A stretch of DNA of 64,000 nucleotides from Siphonodentalium dalli (taxonomy: Eukaryota; Mollusca; Scaphopoda; Gadilida; Siphonodentaliidae): the NCBI GenBank assembly GCA_032622095.1, contig CP136061.1:7452734-7516733 (forward strand). Reading direction: 5' to 3'. Made by a program: the position numbers and the translations under genes. Below, in pieces: positions 36,166 through 45,594 of the stretch. The notes under the pieces were generated by a model. The model had not been told where the DNA came from, searched no databases, and worked only from the letters and a program-made list of their open reading frames with translations. Every line of letters starts with the position of its first letter. Within the stretch, counting starts at the first letter, position 1.

Positions 36166-38744
36166 TTGCTGTTAAAATAGTCAAATCCGTTAAAGCCACC
36201 ATAACCAGAAAGAATATTTAAATATAGTATAGTAAACAGAAGCAATTTTATGTTATAGTACACTGCGTAAAGAGTGTGTGATAAGCAAAACACTAAACAC
36301 CGGTGGGATCCCATTAAGTAATTTTGGTTAAAACTGTATGTTGTTTACAACATACCGTTATTGACCACGCTAATAATCGCCACTCAATGTTTGGTATCGA
36401 AGGGTCACAGTGATTCAATCTCCAGAAAGAAAAAAACACCACAGTATTGAGTGTTATGTTTGTCGCACACTCATTATGTGCTGTATATACACAGATGATA
36501 GGTCGGTTCGCACAAAATGTGTTTAGTGGATAATATCGTATTCATAATATCATTATACTATACTATTAGTATATTCTTGAGGAAATTTTCATTATTTCGA
36601 AATTATAACCTACAACCAAGGATATTCGGGCGTGCCTTTAAAATGACATTTGCCTTGATGTTAAAGATGCACAATCCGATTAAGCGCCCCTCAATTACTA
36701 TTTATTTGGATTCGGGGGTAAAAAATATTTGATTTGAGTCGAGGAACCCACCTGTCAAATCTCAGAGTTATTAGATATCGATTTTTAAATATTATTTGTC
36801 ACCATGGAAAATTATTAGTGGCCCAGATAAACAGATGACGAGCAGACGATCTCGGACCAAATTGCGGATGGAGATAGATGACTCTAAAATAAAGAGGCTT
36901 TGAGTTGATAATAAGGCCAAGTTTCGTCGAAAACATGTTGATAAATAACGTTTCGGGCTATTTTATACTATAGTTGACAGTGGTTAGCATTATTTATGTG
37001 CAATTAATCTATTCTGATTACAATGAAAATTTCTAAAAATGTGATTGTTTATGTTGGAATCTGATTATATGGGACCATTGAATCGGATTGAGTACCTTTA
37101 ACAAGATAGAGTTCTCCCGCTTGATGATGGTTTCCATTGATATGTCGTCGGTTCTAAACTAGTTCATTTGACCGATAGAAGTCAAATGTTCTGTAACTAT
37201 AGCCTGAATCAGGGGCGCCGGAAGGAATTTATATTGCCCCGATCATATAATAGCTAGATAAACATACAGGTGGCCGAAGGCCACCATGGTCTGCCGAAGG
37301 TGTCCCCTCTCGAAGGTGTGGGATTTGTTTGAACTTTAAGGCCAAAAGGAGCTCATTTCCTTGGTTTAAAATAAACTTAATGGGCTTTATTTATGTCATT
37401 TATATGGCTAAACAAAGAGGTGGATTACACTAATTGCGCACATCTGGTACTGAAGTGTACCAACACTTTATCACGGACTCATGCATGGTCCCAGATGGAC
37501 AATAAACACCATCTCATAATTACACATGAGATTGGATAAATTAAATGTTATTGCAAGAACATCTATTAAATGGCACCATAAATAAAATGAAACCATAAAC
37601 CCATATACTAGTAGTTAGCGATGGCATATATTGTTAATATTTTCAATGTTGATCACTGCCAAATGCTGCTAATAAGGATCACATTCTGTCATTAGGAGGA
37701 AGTGTTGTGCTATTTTGCATTATATCTCCAGAATATAGCTATTTTATTATCCTATCCAACCACACCAACAGCTGTACCGCTTTACCCGTGAACTAAATAT
37801 CACATAGTTGTAGTGGCAGAGTGATAAAGGCTGACAGTGATAATTTGGCTTGAACTTTTAATGGTGTTTATATGCTTTCACAACAGCATGACCTATACTA
37901 TTACTGCCCCAACCATATTATTGCCCCGACGAAAGTCGGGGTGGTCGGGGTAGATCCGGCGCCCTTGAGTAATAACAAGAACTTTACCAATATGCCAAGT
38001 TTGAGAGCCAATGGAATAGACATCGCTCTGGAATTAATCATGCCAAGCTGCAAAACAGAGTTGAGTCCCCTCGCCACGCGAAGTATGAACGCTGCCGGCA
38101 CGTGTATTTTCTTAATCAAATTTAACATTTTAAGTGTTTTGCCTGTTATAATTCATTCTGGCTTGATGTGGACCATTTTCGAATGAATAGTTTCTCATAA
38201 TAATGCAGAATGAATTGTAACCTACACAAATCTCAAATAAGTAAATGCGACATTTCTTCGTTAACACCACCAGGTTTAATCTGTGGGCCAAATTATAAAA
38301 ATCTGTGGTCTCATGTAGGTTTTATGGTTTTTCCAGTTTATTAGTTTAAAAGTCGAACTTCGCGAATAGGAGGCCGGTCACCGGTTTATTAGTTTATAAG
38401 TCGAACTGCGCGACCAGGAGGCCGGTCACCGGTAAACGGTGTAGTTGGGAATTTAAATTTTGTTTATTGTCCTTTACATTATATATTAGCGAGTTTGCGA
38501 TACCCGTTGGACGGGAACGGGTACGGATAGATCGGTTAACTTGGGTACTTTCGATGCAGCGCATAAAGCGATAACGATTAATTCAATGAAATTCCTGTTA
38601 GCTATAGTTGTTTTGCGGCCCCGAGTCTGGTAAAAGCTGTACTTGGAATGTCCAAGTTCGTGAAAGTTCTATTGACTATGCCGATGATTTGAGAAGTTTT
38701 ATTGTTTTAGGATATTGCGAAAAGGCTAATCTGGCTGTATCAAA
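36166..38744. other. Intergenic, no gene
   Basis: AT-rich. Small hairpins occur at about 37273-37288 (GGTGGCC/GGCCACC) and 37922-37940 (CCCCGAC/GTCGGGG). A 52-bp direct duplication ending in GGCCGGTCACCGGT lies at about 38330-38432. The stretch 38640-38755 repeats part of 190-300. No coding is supported. Confidence 0.45.
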
Positions 38745-39053
38745 TTGATCTATAGCGATGGGATGTCTGGCAGGACAACACATTTCGGGTTTTCGTGGGA
38801 TGTGTATTCGCTGGATGTCTTAAAGTTGCAGTATGTAACCATTATTTTTGTCGACGGTTTCCATCAAACTTATGCTGAGCGGTTAATGTGCATACACTCT
38901 ATTAACAGTGTACACACAAAACGATTCATTCCTGATAACAAAGTAAATGGCTCAGGGGCTAAATTTTCACACCTGTGCCATGAAAATGACTTGCTCATTT
39001 TGAATGGCAGAAAACAAGATATCAAACACAACGGTAGATATTCAACATTATAA
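38745..39053 (+). pseudogene. Decayed endonuclease-domain relic of a non-LTR retrotransposon
   Basis: Within this frame the stretch DNKVNGSGAKFSHLCHEND, then LLILNGR and NGRYS (about 38935-39045) matches the typical layout of the C-terminal part of apurinic-like (EEP) endonuclease domains in non-LTR elements. There the order is Asn-Gly, then a helix ending in Cys, then L-I-L-N-G-R and G-R/K-F/Y-T/S. Catalytic motifs upstream are not seen. Fragment only. Confidence 0.45.
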
Positions 39054-39080
39054 CATTTTATATTGGAACAGCACAATGCA

Positions 39081-39331
39081 CTTCCTCCCAAGCCTTGAAA
39101 TAGTGTGTCTGTCATTTGCAGAATGAGGTTCCCAGAGGGTGAATTTAGTGATGCTACCCCGCATAGCGGGCTAGCATCACCAAATTCACCATCTTACAAT
39201 TCAGCAGAATGAGGTCCCAGAGGGTGAATTTGGTGATGCTAGCCCGCTATGTGGGGTAGCATCACTAAATTCACCCCATGGGGACCTCATTCTGCGAATG
39301 ACAGACACCTTATTTCAAGGCTTGCTTCCTC
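39081..39331. mobile_element. Composite hairpin MITE, 92-bp family, two units
   Basis: Outer inverted repeats (GCACTTCCTCCCAAGCCTTG near 39078 and CAAGGCTTGCTTCCTCC near 39315) enclose one truncated (39118-39199) and one complete (39203-39295) hairpin unit. So the mobile unit may be larger than the hairpin alone. Confidence 0.6.
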
Positions 39332-39752
39332 CGAAATTGCACATTCCCGATGAGGAACACCCCTCACGGATACCTTATAGGCACGTCCTTGTGCGGCATA
39401 TATATCAAATCGCTTTGGTCTGCTGATAGTAGATTAATTTGTTTTTGCCTGGCCTAAACTGAAGAGAACTCATAGTGAATTATGTATTAACAGAGTACCG
39501 ACGAGCACCGGTTCTGTTTGATTACAACAATCCGTGACACAAGACTTTCACCTATTTCTGTACACATATCTACCCCAAATAGGTCCCAACATGTTCAACG
39601 CCAGAGCGGGGTCAAGTCACTAATTTCGACGATAAGCCGCTCTACTATGTTTTGGACTCCCCCTGTTCTTAATGTTTGGACAATTATGGACTTTAGTTAT
39701 ACTTAAGTGGGATGTATCGACACCAGTCAGAGTTTAGTGTGTCGGTCATTTG

Positions 39753-39844
39753 CAGAATGGGGTCCCCAGACGGTGAATTTAGTGATGCTATCCCGCATAG
39801 CTGGCTAGCGTCACTAAATTCACCCGCTGGGGACCTCATTCTGC
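39753..39844. mobile_element. Short hairpin MITE, 92-bp family
   Basis: GCAGAATGGGGTCCCCAGAC...GGGGACCTCATTCTGC with centre TATCCCGCATAGCTGGCTA. It is flanked by sequence also found beside the copy at 40036-40131. Confidence 0.65.
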
Positions 39845-40035
39845 ATGGCCTCACCTGGTATGGGCGACAAAGACTCAGATTTAAGTTTCCAAATGGTGAA
39901 TAATGATGATGTACACCCACCGGGAACCTCGATTATACAATGTGACGTTTGCCAATTTGGGGGTATAAATAAACTAAAAAATAGAATGAATGTAATTTGA
40001 TAATAAAGAAACTTTCCAGAGAAGATGATGCCTGG

Positions 40036-40131
40036 GCAGAATTAGGTCCCCAGCGGCTGTATTTAGGTATGCTAGCCCGCTATGTGGGGTAGCGTCACTA
40101 AATTCACCCTCTGGGGACCTCATTCTGCAAA
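40036..40131. mobile_element. Short hairpin MITE, 92-bp family
   Basis: GCAGAATTAGGTCCCCAGCG...TGGGGACCTCATTCTGC. The left arm is more diverged than the right. Confidence 0.6.
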
Positions 40132-41130
40132 AGACGGGCACACTAAACTCAGGCTTGTATCGACGCCAGTTGAGATTTCGATACGCAATTGTGTATATAT
40201 ACGTTAATGTTATATATTGGATAGAACAAAACGGTCCAAACTTCTTCCACGCCAGCGCGGGGTCAAGTCAGGCACACATTATAAATGGGACCAATTCAAC
40301 TGGGAGGGGAGGCACATCAGTAACCACGGTGAAGTGTGCATGGTACTTCTCATAGTAGAGACACACCACCATGATGAAGCCTGCATGGTATACTTCTCAG
40401 AGAATCATTACCCCGCAGGGAGCCCCACACATATATAGAAGCATGTAGAAGAGTGTGGTCGACTCGCATATATAAGAGAATGCATTGGCACAGGGTAAAA
40501 AAAAATCCCGACTTACGACTGGATTTGATATGGCGGGTTGGTGCAGGTCACGGGTCGACATACGCATTATTCTACAATGTGTTTACGGAGTAAAACTGTT
40601 ATCAGCATTCGCTGGATCAGATTCCTGGCCAAATGCGATAATATTGTTTCCAATAACTCGTAGTATATATCATATTGCGAAAACAATACGTGAGTCGTAT
40701 GTGCGTTATGTGGATCGGATGACTGGACCAATAACACGACGAACGTATATTAAATTGCACAAACAACACGACGGGCGTTTCACAATCACGGAATCGTAAA
40801 CTGTCCGGGACGTATATATGTATTATCCAAAGAACCCAAGCAAGGTAAGTTTACTATTTACTATACTCCTCTCCGCCCACAATTGTCTATCGACTATACC
40901 CATGATACCACAGTCCCTTGGAATCGCTGTTTCACAATGCAGAAAATGTACAACACTAAATAGATACAACTTTTTTACAATAACTGAAAAAATCAGTCCG
41001 GAAACACTAACGTTTTCTCACAAATTTGGGACTATCAAACGCAATATATTAAAAAAAATTAGAGAAAGTACAATTGAAATTGCTGAAGTATGTCCTTGGA
41101 CTAAATCCGAGTAATCCATATATAACCGGG
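40132..41130. other. Intergenic up to the Polinton border, no supported gene
   Basis: There is a fragment of the piggyBac-type MITE hairpin at 40452-40495. Open frames at 40485-40799 and 40818-41114 have plausible amino-acid composition and a good donor (CAAG|GTAAGT at 40852), but I cannot join them in frame and recognise no family. Confidence 0.4.
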
Positions 41131-41420
41131 AGTAGTAATGGTGGGCACTATGGCCCAGTACCCCCCAGACATGGGCACTATGGCCCAGTACCCCCCAGAC
41201 ATGGGCACTATGGCCCAGTACCCCCCCAGACATGGGCACTATGGCCCATGGGCCATAGTGCCCATGTCTGGGGGGTACTGGGCCATAGTGCCCATGTCTG
41301 GGGGGTACTGGGCCATAGTGCCCATGTCTGGGGGGTACTGGGCCATAGTTCCCAGCCTGAGGATAGATGTTCCTGTCATTGATGTGACATTTCTGATCGA
41401 AAAAATGAAAATGGACTTAG
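41131..41420. repeat. Left terminal inverted repeat of the Polinton, with internal palindrome
   Basis: The outer bases match the right end in inverted orientation. Inside, three units of about 30 bp (GGGCACTATGGCCCAGTACC...) are followed by three inverted units around GGCCCATGGGCC, giving a palindrome of about 200 bp (41144-41350). The right terminal repeat lacks this doubling. The inner unique part ends at ATGGACTTAG (41420). Confidence 0.9.
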
Positions 41421-41501
41421 AATTATTTTTTTTCAAAAGGAAAATCTCACTTTGGAAAATATCAATTAGCAATCAAGAGTTTTTCTTTTCGAATATTTGG
41501 T

Positions 41502-41517
41502 GGCCCTGAAAAGGGCC
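41502..41517 (-). terminator. 3' hairpin after the OTU-like gene
   Basis: GGCCCTGAAAAGGGCC (on the minus strand GGCCCTTTTCAGGGCC) lies 19 nt past the stop of the minus-strand gene ending at 41537. The same motif closes three other left-end genes. Its role as an mRNA 3'-end signal is inferred from position. Confidence 0.6.
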
Positions 41518-41536
41518 GTTTTATTTTTGTTATAGT

Positions 41537-42001
41537 TTAGAATCCGCCACATTGAACTTCTTTGTTCGCCAAAACTTCAATTGATTTGTCTCCTCGCCTC
41601 ATCCATATTTCGCATTCACAATAATGCTCGTGGCAAACGTGTGGGATCCACACTAGAGTTATTGATGACTTGAATCTTGGTGTTGATTTGTAGCCGCCTT
41701 TGGTAGCATCAAACATGACGATAGGTCGCTGTATAACAGTCGCCGCTAATTCAACCATCAATCTTGATTCAGCCAAAAGTGGTGTGCGCCGTAAATCTTG
41801 TGCCGACGCACCAAGTTCGTCACTCTCTGCGTAGTACAGGTCAACTGTCGCATCTCTCAGAATCATCCATCCATCGGTCGTCCCGTAAACCCCGAGGCTG
41901 AGTGCCCTCCAAAACAGCGATATTTCTTCACCGTACACTGCTTTACAGTATACCCCACCGGCCATTATCTCGTCAAGATCTGTTATGTTTACAGCAGTCA
42001 T
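41537..42001 (-). CDS. OTU-like cysteine-protease fold protein, catalytic Cys apparently absent
   Basis: The 154-codon frame has the outline of OTU deubiquitinases. LFWRALSLGVYG and WMILRDATVDLYY (residues 29-57) resemble the helix carrying the nucleophile. LAATVIQRPIVMF (85-97) resembles the next core segment. A His-rich end (PHVCHEHYC, 120-128) lies where the catalytic His is expected. In active OTU enzymes Asp-Gly-Asn-Cys precedes Leu-Phe-Arg-Ala-Leu; here the corresponding residues read EEIS, so the nucleophile seems replaced by Ser. The start at 42001 is chosen because the bases just before it (ATTCTACATTCAAAG) also precede the start of the gene at 43608. It is divergent from 42625-43113. 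Confidence 0.55.
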   Translation of the reverse strand: MTAVNITDLDEIMAGGVYCKAVYGEEISLFWRALSLGVYGTTDGWMILRDATVDLYYAESDELGASAQDLRRTPLLAESRLMVELAATVIQRPIVMFDATKGGYKSTPRFKSSITLVWIPHVCHEHYCECEIWMRRGDKSIEVLANKEVQCGGF

Positions 42002-42600
42002 CTTTGAATGTAGAATAAGTCTGAAGATCCGTCTTGAACATATATCACGATTGCGCGGGCGGTAGAGAAAGCACATAATACTTTGACGTTAAAATGACAA
42101 ATGCTCCCTGACGTTGTGTTTCTTTTCAGTGCATTATCTGTTAGTTTCACCATTTCGATATGATATAGATTAAATTCATGATAGTATATGCAATTAATTA
42201 AGATATTTTAACATATGAATTCATCTTCGTTCATAAACGATGACCAAGTAAAGTTATCAATTGTAATGATGAAGAAAAATGTTCAGTATGTTTTCTTGTG
42301 TTCAGTTTTATGTATAAAATATGTACATTTCCAAAACCAAAAACTAGAAAAACATTCCATATTTGCCTAACGAGGTAACAAATATATCAATCATGTGTAC
42401 CAAATAATAGATAATGATCTAACGAAATAAAAAACATTTGTTTGATCGCTATGCAATAATGATCAAGAAAAATATGAATGCTGATCCGTCTCTGAAAAAA
42501 CACAACGCCAGGAAACATTTGTCAATTTTAACGTCAATGCGACATGTGATTTCATTGACGCCCGTGTCAAATGTATAAAAATATTTTCGAATTTGATCAA
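42002..42600. promoter_or_regulatory. Divergent promoter block, copy 1
   Basis: This intergenic block reappears at 43609-44180 and, in part, at 44184-44480. Its right end carries a TATA-like AATGTATAAAAATATTTTC (42570-42588) about 45-50 nt before the start at 42625. Its left end carries CGATTGCGCGGGCG-TTAGAGAAA about 60 nt from the minus start. Regulatory function is inferred from duplication and placement. Confidence 0.6.
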
Positions 42601-42624
42601 CGTTACATTGCATTGCTATCAAAG

Positions 42625-43113
42625 ATGGATCCGTTAACAGAATTTCTTCAGAGTGAGATATACAGTAATCCTGTTGTACAGAATACATATGTGGCACCAC
42701 AGTCAACAGGCCAAGCTAATACGACAATGACTATAGGTGGAGATACACTCATTTTAAAAGCGATTTTAGATGAACTGAGATGTCTTCGCAGGGATATTGA
42801 CGTGAAAACACAAGTAACGCATCAAGAAGTAAAAGTGAATCTTCGTTTCGTTGCAGAAGAGATAGATATACCAATCAGGGTTCATGATGTTCAGAGATCG
42901 AAAGAACAGAAACAGATCAAAAAAGAAAAAATATTATCGGCGAAAGAAAAAGAACCTAAAAGTATCATGAAGCCTTCTACTGAGACAAAAGTCAGATTTC
43001 GTCTTCCTTGTAAAGAATCTAAAGATACAGAGAAAAGTGATGAATTCGCAAAAGCTATTGGTTCTCATGGGAAAGATATGTCAAGATATAAGAAAAACAC
43101 AAAACGATGTTAA
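42625..43113 (+). CDS. Polinton small protein of unknown function, basic C-terminus
   Basis: 162 residues from MDPLTEFLQSEIYS. An in-frame ATG at 42571 lies inside the TATA-like element, so the start at 42625 is preferred. A possible short coiled segment ILDELRCLRRDIDVK (around residues 46-60) is followed by a highly charged Lys/Glu/Arg-rich tail from about residue 90 (KEQKQIKKEKILSAKEKEPK), which suggests a nucleic-acid or partner binding tail. No known domain is recognised. It is paired divergently with the OTU-like gene. A GGCCCTTTTCAGGGCC hairpin follows 22 nt after the stop. Confidence 0.65.
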   Translation: MDPLTEFLQSEIYSNPVVQNTYVAPQSTGQANTTMTIGGDTLILKAILDELRCLRRDIDVKTQVTHQEVKVNLRFVAEEIDIPIRVHDVQRSKEQKQIKKEKILSAKEKEPKSIMKPSTETKVRFRLPCKESKDTEKSDEFAKAIGSHGKDMSRYKKNTKRC

Positions 43114-43135
43114 AGTCAGATGATAATTTTAAAAC

Positions 43136-43151
43136 GGCCCTTTTCAGGGCC
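43136..43151 (+). terminator. 3' hairpin after gene 42625-43113
   Basis: GGCCCTTTTCAGGGCC with 6-bp perfect stem. The following 90 bp (CCCAAAAGGTTACTCTTTCA...) is repeated after the hairpin at 44887, so the whole 3' flank is duplicated. Confidence 0.6.
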
Positions 43152-43362
43152 ACACACATTTCCCAAAAGGTTACTCTTTCATTGCTGAAAAAATCAAAAA
43201 CACGATTGTTCAATTTATATTTTATTCAACAACAAATATTTGCAAGTATATTTTGTTTTAAATTATTCGTGGCGTGATTTTTTCAAAACAAAACATAGGG
43301 TACAAAGAACATTATTAGTTATTAAGCAATGCTAAAAGTTTTTCTTTTTGAAAAAATTGGTT

Positions 43363-43406
43363 GGTTCTGAAAAGGACCGTTTTTGTTTTTGGCCCTGAAA
43401 AGGGCC
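43363..43406 (-). terminator. Tandem 3' hairpins after gene 43420-43608
   Basis: Two stems: GGTTCTGAAAAGGACC (43363-43378, one wobble or changed pair) and GGCCCTGAAAAGGGCC (43391-43406), the latter 13 nt past the minus-strand stop. Confidence 0.55.
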
Positions 43407-43419
43407 GTTTTGTATGGCA

Positions 43420-43608
43420 TCAAAGTTCACGCCACGATTTTCTTTTGAGACTTTTGCTTTTGTTCCAACGCTGTTGTTTTTTGCATATTTGCATAACCAG
43501 TTTTGCACTGGCGGTTACTTCTTTTGCGTGTCCGGCCCGCATTATCTGGGGTGTTAGCCCTATCGTTCCTCTTAGTATAGACATCAACGGTTCGGGGATT
43601 TCGGACAT
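43420..43608 (-). CDS. Small basic Polinton protein, unknown
   Basis: A 62-residue frame from MSEIPEPLMSILRG to a Lys/Arg-rich end (KKQQRWNKSKSLKRKSW). The start is supported by the upstream context ATTCTGCATTCAAAG-ATG shared with the OTU-like gene, as part of the duplicated promoter block. An overlapping frame from 43636 also gives a basic peptide, so the frame choice is not certain. It may be a truncated remnant of a duplicated copy of the left gene pair. Confidence 0.4.
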   Translation of the reverse strand: MSEIPEPLMSILRGTIGLTPQIMRAGHAKEVTASAKLVMQICKKQQRWNKSKSLKRKSWREL

Positions 43609-44504
43609 CTTTGAATGCAGAATAAAAATTGTTCACGGCCGTGTTTGAACATATATCACGATTGCGCGGGCGTTAGAGAAATCACATGTCGCGTTGGCAT
43701 TAAAAATGACAAATGTTTCCGGGCGTTGTGTTTCTTTACAGTGCATTATCTGTTAGTTTTACTATTTCGATATGTTATAGATTAAATTCATGATAGTATA
43801 TGCAATTAATTAAGATGTTTTAACATATGAATTCATCTTCGTTCATAAACGATGACCAAGTAAAGTTATCAATTGTAATGATGAAGAAAAATGTTCAGTA
43901 TGTTTCTTGTGTTCAGTTTTTATGTATAAAATATGTACAATTCCAAAACCAAAAACTAGAAAAACATTCCATATTTGCCTAACGAGGTAATAAATATATC
44001 AATCATGTGTACCAAATAATAGATAATGATCTAACGAAATTAAAAACATTTGTTTGATCGCTATGCAATAATGATCAAGAAAAATATGCATGTTGATCCG
44101 GTTCTGAAAAAACACAACGTCAGGAAATATTTGTCAATTTTAACGCCAAAGTATTATGTGATTTCATTGACGCCCGTGTAACAATCTTGTGTTCAGTTTT
44201 ATGTATAAAATATGTACAATTCCAAAAACAAAAACTAGAAAAACATTCCATATTTGCCTAACGAGGTAATAAATATATCAATCATGTGTACCAAATAATA
44301 GATAATGATCTAACGAAATTAAAAACATTTGTTTGATCGCTATGCAATAATGATCAAGAAAAATATGCATGTTGATCCGGTTCTGAAAAAGCACAACGTC
44401 AGGAAATATTTGTCAATTTTAACGCCAACGCGACATGTGATTTCATTGACGCCCGTGTCAAATGTATAAAAATATTTTCACTTTTTCAGTGAACTTCATT
44501 CATT
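43609..44504. promoter_or_regulatory. Divergent promoter block, copies 2 and 3
   Basis: Copy 2 (43609-44180) is close to the block at 42002-42600. Copy 3 (44184-44480) repeats only its right half, starting at CTTGTGTTCAGTTTTATG. The TATA-like GTATAAAAATATTTTC (44464-44479) is about 30-40 nt before the ATG at 44505. Confidence 0.6.
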
Positions 44505-44867
44505 ATGCCGTCGTTAAAGAAATTTATCAAGAAGTTATGGAGGAAGAGAGATTCAGAGGAGACGAAAATAAGAACATATAGGAAATGGCAGGATTCTCCT
44601 GAACAAAAGGTGGTACAGAAACAGATGCTAAGAGATTTTCTGGCTCGGCGACGACCATCGCCTGAAGTATGCGATCAAGCAATCAAGAATCAAGAATCAA
44701 GCAATCTTGATCTCGTGGAGATCTTGTCACAGATCTCGAAGAAAGATCTGTGCAATGCAGCAATTGACAGCTTCGCTCAGGCTGCTGCGGCGCACAGATC
44801 AAATCCTACTTGGTCTGTGACAATTAATCCCAACGGGATATATCCTGATTTGGCAGAATTTTTATGA
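44505..44867 (+). CDS. Polinton small protein of unknown function
   Basis: 120 residues from MPSLKKFIKKLWRKRDSEET. The N-terminus is strongly basic, the middle acidic and helical (DLVEILSQISKKDL), with a possible amphipathic helix ACCESSIBLE-like only by composition (NAAIDSFAQAAAA). No family recognised. It is expressed, by inference, from promoter copy 3, which is nearly identical to that of the gene at 42625. A hairpin of the common type begins 19 nt after the stop. The short direct repeat AATCAAGAATCAAG at about 44688 is coding. Confidence 0.6.
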   Translation: MPSLKKFIKKLWRKRDSEETKIRTYRKWQDSPEQKVVQKQMLRDFLARRRPSPEVCDQAIKNQESSNLDLVEILSQISKKDLCNAAIDSFAQAAAAHRSNPTWSVTINPNGIYPDLAEFL

Positions 44868-44886
44868 ATTCTGTAAAAGAAAAAAC

Positions 44887-44902
44887 GGCCCTTTTCAGGG
44901 CC
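44887..44902 (+). terminator. 3' hairpin after gene 44505-44867
   Basis: GGCCCTTTTCAGGGCC, same spacing and same following repeat as the hairpin at 43136. The facing minus-strand gene instead has AATAAA on the minus strand at about 44970. Confidence 0.6.
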
Positions 44903-44991
44903 ATCCACATTCCCCAAAAGGTTACTCTTTCATAGCTGAAAAAAACAAAACACGATTGTTCAATTCATAATTTATTCACACAACATAATTT

Positions 44992-45594
44992 TCAAATGTT
45001 TGTATCGATTCGTTTATCTGTTTTTGGAATGTAGAATGGTCTCAGCTTCTTTTTCTTGGAAGTTTTCTTGGAATTTTCAAAATCTGGATTTTTATCTTCA
45101 GATTTGTTCTGTGAATCATTCGTAGGATCAACAGGTCGGGGTTGTTTGAAAACATCTGATGTTGTAGACATCTCTTCAGTTTTGATATCTGCATTTTGTT
45201 CTTGTATTGTTACTGCTTGTAGACATTTTTGTATAGTTTTCACATTTTTTTTGTCGCCGAAATCTGTTTTACAATGGAAGGACCAATGGGATTCTTGTCC
45301 GCATTTGTATCAGTAACCATATGGCGGTTTCCAATTTTTATCAGCTTTGTTTTTCTCTTGTTTCTCTTGCCATTGCATTTTGTTACAAAGTTTAAACAAA
45401 TTGGCAGAGATCTGTCTCATTTCGACAAGATTATCTTGAATTTTTCTAGTCTGTGGCTGTGTAGATTTTTTTGAATCTTCTTTATGTAGCTCAATATAGC
45501 TCTCTTCAATAACTGCAGGCCTTGGTCTTTTTCTAACAATATCTTCTTCGCTGGAGGCGTCGTCTGAAACAGGTCTTTTAATTCTCTTAAACAT
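44992..45594 (-). pseudogene. Zinc-knuckle protein with an in-frame stop
   Basis: A frame from 45594 (MFKRIKRPVSDD) runs to 44992 and is interrupted once, by TGA at 45310-45312. Straight after the stop, in the same frame, comes YKCGQESHWSFHC, that is C-X4-H-X4-C. The stop codon lies three positions before its first Cys, exactly where a CX2CX4HX4C zinc knuckle would have its first Cys. The first 32 residues are the same as in the DNA polymerase gene next door, because the start region is palindromically duplicated. The C-terminal part is Lys/Ser rich (KKTSKKKKLRPFYIPK). Likely a nucleic-acid-binding protein inactivated by one substitution. Confidence 0.6.

Noticed and set aside
40485-41114. 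Possible host exons just left of the Polinton
   Set aside because: A good donor exists at 40852 and an acceptor at about 40940, but joining gives a stop after a few codons and no family is recognised.
41018-41509. Open frames with GHYGPVPP or SGGYWAIVPM repeats
   Set aside because: Translations of the 30-bp repeat in the Polinton terminal repeat on both strands.
42571-42624. Earlier in-frame ATG for the gene at 42625
   Set aside because: It lies in the TATA-like sequence that is duplicated before the gene at 44505.
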